Part shown: one piece after another, positions 6,412 to 11,618 of the stretch | How the letters are laid out: each line of letters begins with the position of its first letter | Numbering within the stretch: the stretch's first letter is position 1 | NCBI GenBank assembly: GCA_041688515.1 | Contig: JBDNHZ010000375.1 | Coordinates: 1-11,618, forward strand | DNA from: UBA6176 sp041688515 | GTDB lineage: Bacteria; Verrucomicrobiota; Verrucomicrobiia; Limisphaerales; UBA9464 | Direction of reading: 5' to 3' | DNA length: 11,618 nt | The notes under the pieces: model-generated | Told to the model about the DNA's origin: nothing | The model's database searches: none | The model's input: only the letters and a program-made list of their open reading frames with translations | Position numbers and translations under genes: made by a program

Positions 6412-6747
6412 TGCGCCAGCTTAGGGATGGGGTGATCTGGGGGTCGATTGAGGACACGGGAGACGTTCCGGGAGGGGAGATTCACCTTTGGAGGGAGTGC
6501 GGTTTTGGATCGCCCTGGCGGGCTCGGATTTTTTCGGTGAAAGCCTTAGGTTCAGGAAGGATGCAACCTGTTGGGAATCAGTGCTTGTAGTGGCATTCCT
6601 GAGGGTAGTTTACCGGGGGTGCTTTCAACCACGCGTTTCTTTGATGGAAACCGTGACCGCAACTGGTCCCGTTGACTGGAAAAATTCCTTGAGTCTCGAC
6701 TCCCCTAGCTGTTAGAACTCCGGGGTCAGAAGGGGTTAGTAAATATT
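6412..6747. other. Leader region before the PEP-CTERM gene
   Basis: These 336 bases between the divergent membrane-protein start and the PEP-CTERM start hold no credible gene; a 75-codon frame at 6488-6715 has no family features or ribosome-binding site. The stretch looks less GC-rich than its neighbours, as expected of regulatory DNA. A weak purine run (AAGGGG, 6730-6735) lies 12 bases before the ATG at 6748. I looked for the sigma-54 -24/-12 pattern that precedes some PEP-CTERM genes and did not find it. Confidence 0.6.
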
Positions 6748-7437
6748 ATGAACAAGAAAAATCTCACAATCGCCTTGGCGCTGCTGGGGGTCGCCGCGAA
6801 GACGTTCGCGGCTGTTGAAAATGCAAATTCGGGCATCGTCCCGAATGCGTTCCTCGTCGGCCCGCCTCCGTCCGGTGGCGTCAACACCTTTCCAGCCACC
6901 TCGATCAATCTGGTGGTGCCTAAATTCAGTGGCGCTGGGACGCTCCTGAGCGTCGCCTACACCTTGGATGTGTACACCTACTCCACTTACAACGTCACCA
7001 ACAACAACAACGATCCGACCTCACACACGGTGACGTGGGGGTTGGACGCTAGCTCCAGCCTGAAGCTGCCCGACCTGACGGTCGTCAATGGCATTGCTAC
7101 GCCGCTTTATGCCAATCCGCTGGGCATCCTCAACGCCGGGGTAAATGTGGTTGGCACCACGGCTTCCCAGTTGTTCACCACTGCCTCGGCGGCGGATGGT
7201 GCTCTCGCCTTGTACCAAGGTGCCGGAAACGTCACCTTCGTGTTCTCTCCGAACTCGGTCAGCGGTGTGATCGGCTCCACCGGCAACTCCAACCCCTTCG
7301 TCTTCGCTGCGGCGCGGGTCAACGTGGTGTACACCTACACCAACGAGATTCCTGAGCCCTCCACCTACGCTGCGGGCGCAGTGGTGCTGGCCGGTGCTGG
7401 CCTCGTGCTCCGTCGTCGGATGCAGGCCGCCAAGTAA
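6748..7437 (+). CDS. PEP-CTERM sorting domain protein, choice-of-anchor E-like
   Basis: This is a predicted exported protein handled by an exosortase, which recognises the C-terminal PEP signal, cuts there and releases or passes on the protein, often into the extracellular matrix. The 229 residues begin with a signal peptide (MNKKNLTIALALLGVAAKTFA, cut near residue 21). The body is a beta-rich Thr/Ser/Asn/Val domain whose opening INLVVPKFSGAGTLLSVAYT and closing VNVVYTYT before the sorting signal resemble the PEP-CTERM choice-of-anchor E domain. The sorting signal runs IPEPST (201-206), a hydrophobic helix (about 207-221) and RRR (222-224). Cysteine is absent. Neighbouring genes are unrelated and no exosortase gene is in the window. 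It is followed by a hairpin terminator, so it is probably a single-gene transcript. The specific function is unknown. Confidence 0.93.
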   Translation: MNKKNLTIALALLGVAAKTFAAVENANSGIVPNAFLVGPPPSGGVNTFPATSINLVVPKFSGAGTLLSVAYTLDVYTYSTYNVTNNNNDPTSHTVTWGLDASSSLKLPDLTVVNGIATPLYANPLGILNAGVNVVGTTASQLFTTASAADGALALYQGAGNVTFVFSPNSVSGVIGSTGNSNPFVFAAARVNVVYTYTNEIPEPSTYAAGAVVLAGAGLVLRRRMQAAK

Positions 7438-7464
7438 TTGACCAAGGGCTAAATCCCCCTTCGG

Positions 7465-7498
7465 AATGCCGATCCTGGGTCACCAAGATCGGCATTTT
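7465..7498 (+). terminator. Hairpin terminator after the PEP-CTERM gene
   Basis: AATGCCGATC (7465-7474) and GATCGGCATT (7487-7496) form a perfect 10-bp stem with a 12-base loop, running into a short T-run (7495-7498). It lies 27 bases past the stop codon. The T-run is short, so termination may be moderate, but position and symmetry fit an intrinsic terminator well. Confidence 0.75.
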
Positions 7499-7706
7499 GC
7501 ATTGCTGGGTCCCGAGGAAATACGATCCCACTGACGAAGTCGGGGGAGGGGTGTTGAGAGGCCCCCCACGTTCACCCGACCCTCCTTGGTAGTGGGTTTG
7601 AAGCAATGCCCTGAACCGTCTTACTCCCCTTGGGTGTAATCCGTGTCGTCGGTGGAGGGGTCACCCGCCCTTTCCTGGGGCAAAAACTCAAACCCTCCAA
7701 GACGCC

Positions 7707-9161
7707 TCAGGCGGATGCCGGCAATTTCTGCACCAGATCGGCCAGCGTGACGCGGCCGGAGCGGCTCTCTTCCGCCGCGAGGATGGCGGAGAACTCGGCC
7801 TGAACGATGGGGCGACTGGCATCCGGGGCGGTGGGGAGATCGGAGCCCTGGCCGGTGCGGAGGGCCTTCAGAATGTCACGGGTGGTGATCTGGTCGAGCG
7901 GCCGGGCGGGGGCGTAGCCCGGGTCTCCTCCGGTGGTTTCGGCGATCAGATGGGCTTGGGTCAGGCTCTGGAGGATGCCGGTCGCCAGACGGGCGGGAAC
8001 GGCCATCTCCGATGCCAGACCGGAAAGGGGCGGCGGGGGAAGCTGGTGGGCGAAGCAGCGCCCGATTTCGGCCATGAAGCGGAGCGCGACAAATTCCCGT
8101 GCCTGATGGTGGACGCGTTCGGCCAGGCGTTCCTGGAGGTAGGCGCGGCGATTCTGGAAGACGTAGGCCACCTGTGAACCGAACAGGACGATCATCCACG
8201 AGAAGTAGAGACCGAGTAGGAACAGGGGAACGGCACCGAGGGAACCGTAGATCTTGGAGTAAGTGACGACCTTGGTGTTGTAGAGCACCCCGAGGCGGTT
8301 GTTGAGCCACCAGAGGATTCCGGCGACGAGCCCGCCGATCAGCGCTGCGGGCCATTCGACCCGGGTATTGGGCATGACCCGATAAAAGGCACCGAAGGCG
8401 AGACCGACGACGATCAGAGGCAGGAGTTGGGCCTGGAGGATGGCTGCACCCGGGACCTTGTGGACCCAACTGCTCTCGCTCGACAGGGCGTTGAGGTAGC
8501 CGGAGGTGGTGGCGACCAGGAGAACGATCGGGCCGAGGGAAATGGCCGCCCAATACAGGATGATGCTGTCGAACCAGGTGCGTCCACTGGCTACCCCCCA
8601 GATGTCGTTGAAGGCGGATTCGATGGTTCGAAGCAGCGAGATGGCCACGAAGATCAGGCCGACCATCGCCGTGACGCCGATGGTGCCGAAGTGAATGTTG
8701 CCAACGAAATCGAGGATGCTTTTGGCGACGTCCCCGCGGCGCGACGCGGCGGCATCGACCTGGATATCGCCCGGAGACGGCGGCCCGATCGGCGCGCTGG
8801 AGTCGGCATCGGAGAGGCCCAGCGTGGGGGCTACATTCTCGACGAGGCGTTCAATCATCCCGGCGAGCTTCTGGCGCGAGGCATCGCTCTTGGCGTCGAA
8901 TACCAGGGAGGCCACCGTGATGGAGACGGCGAGGAGCGGGACCAGGGCGAGCAGGGTCGTGTAGGCGAGTGCGGAGGCGCGGACCGGGCAACGATTCCGC
9001 CAGAAGAACCGCCCTACCAGACTCCAGAAGTGCAGGAAGCGTCCCGCCCGATCGAGCGGCATGGGCGTTTGGGTCGCGCTGCCCGTGTGGGAGTCGTCCC
9101 GCAGGGACGCCGCCACATCGGCCTGCAACCGCTTCAATTTGCCCACCGATTCGTCGAGCAT
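7707..9161 (-). CDS. yihY: YihY/virulence factor BrkB family membrane protein
   Basis: This is an inner-membrane protein of the YihY/BrkB family, once thought to be RNase BN; the cellular role is not established. The 484 residues contain about six membrane segments (roughly 65-88, 160-178, 198-220, 240-262, 270-288, 308-337). Family hallmarks are ASALAYTTLLALVPLLAV at the first helix, LLRTIESAFNDIWGV after the second, FGAFYRVMPNTRVEWPAALIGGLVAG, and YSKIYGSLGAVPLFLLGLYFSW. A polar loop of about 70 residues (90-158), rich in Asp, Ser and Pro at 116-145, separates helices 1 and 2 and is longer than in short homologues. The soluble tail (338-484) looks like the winged-helix-type extension of longer family members. 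ATG 9161 is the first good start; no Shine-Dalgarno precedes it. It is divergent from the acyl-CoA synthetase, with 102 bases between starts. No obvious terminator follows the stop. Confidence 0.93.
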   Translation of the reverse strand: MLDESVGKLKRLQADVAASLRDDSHTGSATQTPMPLDRAGRFLHFWSLVGRFFWRNRCPVRASALAYTTLLALVPLLAVSITVASLVFDAKSDASRQKLAGMIERLVENVAPTLGLSDADSSAPIGPPSPGDIQVDAAASRRGDVAKSILDFVGNIHFGTIGVTAMVGLIFVAISLLRTIESAFNDIWGVASGRTWFDSIILYWAAISLGPIVLLVATTSGYLNALSSESSWVHKVPGAAILQAQLLPLIVVGLAFGAFYRVMPNTRVEWPAALIGGLVAGILWWLNNRLGVLYNTKVVTYSKIYGSLGAVPLFLLGLYFSWMIVLFGSQVAYVFQNRRAYLQERLAERVHHQAREFVALRFMAEIGRCFAHQLPPPPLSGLASEMAVPARLATGILQSLTQAHLIAETTGGDPGYAPARPLDQITTRDILKALRTGQGSDLPTAPDASRPIVQAEFSAILAAEESRSGRVTLADLVQKLPASA

Positions 9162-9263
9162 GGTCGGAGGTTACCGGGTGACTTCGGCCAAAGGAAGGAT
9201 GCAGAGCGACCGGGCGCATCCGGGATTCGACTTTCATCGATGCCGTTGGCTAGCGTCAGACGC

Positions 9264-10916
9264 ATGAACTCGTGCGATGGAACCGTCGAGCGCCGTCCTG
9301 GCAGTGCCCTACTGATCCGTGAGTTGCTGAATCGCGTCCGCACCTGGGCACCGGAGGGAACCGTCACCTATCGGGATCGGCTCACCCTCAGCTATCGAGA
9401 GTGGCTCCAGCGGGTGGATCGCCTTGGGGGCTGGCTGAAGGCGCTCGGAGTCGAACCCGGGGATCGGGTAGGGGTGCTGGATTACGACAGCCACCGCTAT
9501 CTGGAGCTGTTCTTTGCCGTGCCGATGTCGGGGGCCGCGTTGCACACGGTGAATGTCCGGCTCACCCCGGATCAGATGGGATACACGATTGCCCACGCGG
9601 CCGACACGGTCCTGTTCGTCCACGTGGATTTCCTGCCGCTTCTGGAGGCGATGGCCGGGCACCTGACGGGGGTGAGGCAGGTGGTGGTCCTGACGGACGG
9701 GGCTTGGGCGGCCCCAGTAGGGGTGTCCTGTGCGGGCGAGTACGAGGAAGGGTTGGCCAAGGCGGAAGCGGTGAAGGAGTGGCCCGACTTTCCCGAGGAT
9801 TCGATGGCGACGTTGTTCTATACCACGGGAACGACGGGGGAGCCGAAGGGGGTCAGTTTCTCCCATCGTCAGATCGTTCTCCACACACTGACGGCCGGGC
9901 TGACGCTGGCGGTCCACGATGATCCGGTGGGATTCCGGGCGGACGACGTGTACCTGCCGCTGACGCCGATGTTCCATGTGCATGCCTGGGGTTTGCCCTA
10001 TCTGGCGACCATGCTGGGTGCGACCCAGGTGTACCCCGGCAAGTATGAGCCCCAAATGCTGCTGCACCTGCTGGCGAAACATCGGGTCACATTCTCGCAC
10101 TGCGTCCCCACCCTGCTCCAGATGCTGCTCCATCATCCGGCCTCGGGGACGGTCGATTGGCGACGGCTCAAGCTGATCATTGGCGGGGCAGCATTGCTGC
10201 CCGCGCTAGTCCGGGAAGCCCAGTCGCACGGGATCCGGATTGCCGGGGGCTATGGCATGTCCGAGACCTGCCCGATCGTGGCGGTGGCGCACATCAAGCC
10301 GTCGATGGCGGGCGGAACGGAGGAGGCACGGGCCGATCTGGCGTCGCGGACGGGTTTCGCCCTGCCACTGGTGCAGACGGCGGTGGTCGATGCCGATGGG
10401 CAACCCGTGGAGCCGGGCAAGGTCGGCGAGTTGGTCCTGCGGGCCCCCTGGCTGACGAACGGCTATCTGGGCGATGCGGGCTCCTCAGATCGATTGTGGC
10501 GTGGGGGTTGGTTGCACACCGGGGACGGGGCGTACGTGGACCCCGACGGCTACCTGCGCATCACCGATCGTCTCAAGGACGTCATCAAGATCGGGGGGGA
10601 GTGGATCTCGTCCCTCGAGATCGAGTCGGCGCTGGCCCGTCATCCCGCCGTGCGGGAGGTGGCCGTGATCGGGGTTCCGGACCTGAAGTGGGATGAGCAC
10701 CCCCGGGCTGAGGTGGTTTTGCGCGAGGGGATGTCCGAGGTCACGCCGCGCGAATTGTCCCGGCACCTGCACGCGGTGATCGAATCCGGGGTCATCCACA
10801 AACGGGCGTTGCTGACCGAGGTGGTCATGGTGAGCGCCATTCCCAAGACCAGCGTGGGCAAGGTGGACAAGAAGCGGATGCGCGCCCACCACGCGGCGAC
10901 CTCACCGAAAGACTGA
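9264..10916 (+). CDS. AMP-forming acyl-CoA synthetase / fatty-acid-CoA ligase (ANL superfamily)
   Basis: The enzyme activates a carboxylic acid with ATP to an acyl-AMP and transfers it to CoA. The 550 residues carry the superfamily motifs in order: the phosphate-binding loop YTTGTTGEPKG (186-196), FHVHAWGLPY, GGYGMSETCP (Y330 in motif A5), LHTGD with ribose-binding D421, the hinge ITDRLKDVIKIGGEWIS, and PKTSVGKVDKK with the catalytic lysine K533. The opening (LGGWLKALGVEPGDRVGVL, YLELFFAVPMSGAALHTVN) resembles medium/long-chain AlkK-type ligases, so a fatty acid is the likely substrate, but chain length cannot be read off. I chose ATG 9264 by family length; in-frame ATG 9240 is possible, and neither has a clear Shine-Dalgarno. 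The frame stays open far upstream, but that part is the antisense of the YihY gene. No beta-oxidation gene is adjacent. Confidence 0.93.
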   Translation: MNSCDGTVERRPGSALLIRELLNRVRTWAPEGTVTYRDRLTLSYREWLQRVDRLGGWLKALGVEPGDRVGVLDYDSHRYLELFFAVPMSGAALHTVNVRLTPDQMGYTIAHAADTVLFVHVDFLPLLEAMAGHLTGVRQVVVLTDGAWAAPVGVSCAGEYEEGLAKAEAVKEWPDFPEDSMATLFYTTGTTGEPKGVSFSHRQIVLHTLTAGLTLAVHDDPVGFRADDVYLPLTPMFHVHAWGLPYLATMLGATQVYPGKYEPQMLLHLLAKHRVTFSHCVPTLLQMLLHHPASGTVDWRRLKLIIGGAALLPALVREAQSHGIRIAGGYGMSETCPIVAVAHIKPSMAGGTEEARADLASRTGFALPLVQTAVVDADGQPVEPGKVGELVLRAPWLTNGYLGDAGSSDRLWRGGWLHTGDGAYVDPDGYLRITDRLKDVIKIGGEWISSLEIESALARHPAVREVAVIGVPDLKWDEHPRAEVVLREGMSEVTPRELSRHLHAVIESGVIHKRALLTEVVMVSAIPKTSVGKVDKKRMRAHHAATSPKD

Positions 10917-10962
10917 GGCGGGAGATCAGGCAGATGCCGCGGGCGCACCTTCGATGTGAGAC

Positions 10963-11618
10963 TCATCGCCCCGCCGGGACCGGTCGGGGGCGGAAACGGG
11001 CCGGGTCGAGAACGACGTGGCGGATGCGCTGACGTTTCCAGGTGTAGGTGATGTGGACGTCGCCGTTCGATGCCTGGATCACGGCGGGATAAGAAAATTC
11101 CATGCCGGGTTCGTCTTCCAGCACGGCGACCTCTTCCCAGGTCGTACCCTCCCGGGAAACGGCCACGTTGAGGGGCGACCGGGCTCGCTTTGGGGCGGGA
11201 ACATGGTTGTACACCAGCAGCGCCCGACCATCGCGAAGGCCGACGGCGTCCACCCCGGAATTGGGGTTGGGCAGCATCGTCGGGACCGGAGGCGTCCAGT
11301 TGCGTCCGCCGTCAGTCGAGCGGGTGAGGTAGATCTGCCCGGCGCGACTGCGACAGAAGGCGAGCAGTTGATCGCCGCCGAGAAGGGCAATGCCAGGTTG
11401 GATCAATCCCATGGTCTTGGGATCGCCCAGATCCGGAGACTTTTGCCAGGTGACCCCCTGATCGCGTGAAGTCTCGAAGTGCACCCGCCATCCGCCGGCC
11501 TCATCTGAACTCCCGGAGACAATGGTGCCGTCACTCAGCGTGACCGCGTGGTTCTTGATGGGACCGAGGATCCCTTCGGGAAGCCGTTTCGCCGCGCCCC
11601 AGGTCTTGCCACCGTCGG
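10963..11618 (-). CDS. BNR-repeat sialidase-family protein (partial; N-terminus beyond the right edge)
   Basis: The frame is open from the window edge (first whole codon at 11616) to TGA at 10965-10963, giving 217 C-terminal residues. It shows repeated Asp-box/BNR motifs of a six-bladed beta-propeller: DGGKTW at the edge, SRDQGVTW, STDGGRNW and SREGTTW. Conserved stretches are LPNPNSGVDAVGLRDGRALL, VYNHVPAP, RSPLNVAVS, EFSYPAVIQASNGDVHITYT and WKRQRIRHVV. This pattern belongs to the exo-alpha-sialidase-like (BNR_2) proteins common in polysaccharide-degrading Bacteroidota, Planctomycetota and Verrucomicrobiota. True sialidase activity is not shown by the family name, and the arginine triad cannot be judged on a fragment. 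A signal peptide would be off the edge. It converges with the acyl-CoA synthetase gene, with 46 bases between stops and no visible terminator. Confidence 0.9.
   Translation of the reverse strand, partial: DGGKTWGAAKRLPEGILGPIKNHAVTLSDGTIVSGSSDEAGGWRVHFETSRDQGVTWQKSPDLGDPKTMGLIQPGIALLGGDQLLAFCRSRAGQIYLTRSTDGGRNWTPPVPTMLPNPNSGVDAVGLRDGRALLVYNHVPAPKRARSPLNVAVSREGTTWEEVAVLEDEPGMEFSYPAVIQASNGDVHITYTWKRQRIRHVVLDPARFRPRPVPAGR

Noticed and set aside
6590..6680. Possible sigma-54 promoter (TGGCATTCCTGAGGG and TGGTCCCGTTGACTG)
   Set aside because: Neither has the GC of the -12 element at the required spacing from the -24 GG.
6488..6715. Possible small gene of 75 codons before the PEP-CTERM gene
   Set aside because: No ribosome-binding site, no domain or signal peptide, and ordinary length for chance in this composition.
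6689..6718. Possible sigma-70 promoter TTGAGT with TAGAAC 18 bases downstream
   Set aside because: The -10 box matches only four of six bases and spacing is not ideal; too weak to annotate.
7539..7580. Stem GTCGGG...CCCGAC as a terminator for the YihY gene
   Set aside because: Only six base pairs around a 30-base loop, no T-run on either strand, and too far from the YihY stop.
8427..9263. A long N-terminal extension of the acyl-CoA synthetase frame (up to 829 residues in total)
   Set aside because: It lies antisense to the well-supported YihY gene, its residues look like reverse-frame GC-rich translation (Gly/Arg/Asp-rich), and the synthetase is full length from 9264.

Overview
The window is GC-rich bacterial chromosome. 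Three things point to a member of the Verrucomicrobiota: a short PEP-CTERM protein with a choice-of-anchor E-like body, intergenic spaces full of palindromic REP-like repeats of a kind I associate with that phylum, and a Rho factor with a long basic/Pro/Ala-rich N-terminal extension. Start codons mostly lack a strong Shine-Dalgarno sequence. The phylum call is an inference; no rRNA or other phylogenetic marker is present.

Layout. (1) 1-1045, minus: the N-terminal 348 residues of transcription terminator Rho, cut off by the left edge. (2) 1046-1475: divergent intergenic space carrying a REP-like palindrome and, directly before the next gene, a small hairpin. (3) 1476-4205 and 4205-5302, plus: a coupled pair, the PII uridylyltransferase/uridylyl-removing enzyme GlnD and a tRNA-dihydrouridine synthase, with stop and start sharing one base. 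The end of the dus gene has run into a second REP element, which supplies its last residues and its stop codon. (4) 5303-5773: no gene; dense repeats, including inverted repeats nested in three layers. (5) 5774-6407, minus: a small integral membrane protein that reads properly only across a single-base frame change near 6053. (6) 6412-6747: a leader region with no recognisable gene. (7) 6748-7437, plus: the PEP-CTERM protein, followed by a hairpin terminator. (8) 7707-9161, minus: a YihY/BrkB-type membrane protein. (9) 9264-10916, plus, divergent from it: an AMP-forming acyl-CoA synthetase. (10) 10963 to the right edge, minus: the C-terminal 217 residues of a BNR-repeat sialidase-family protein, convergent with the synthetase.

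How the genes relate. Apart from glnD-dus, which should be co-translated and so link nitrogen sensing with tRNA modification, the genes look like independent transcription units on alternating strands: housekeeping (rho, glnD, dus), lipid or carboxylic-acid activation, envelope, and glycan-related. I see no defence system, CRISPR array, tRNA, rRNA, integrase or transposase. The most unusual content is the repeats: two copies of one REP family bracket the glnD-dus operon and one has been absorbed into coding sequence, and a multi-layer palindromic element sits next to a frameshifted gene.
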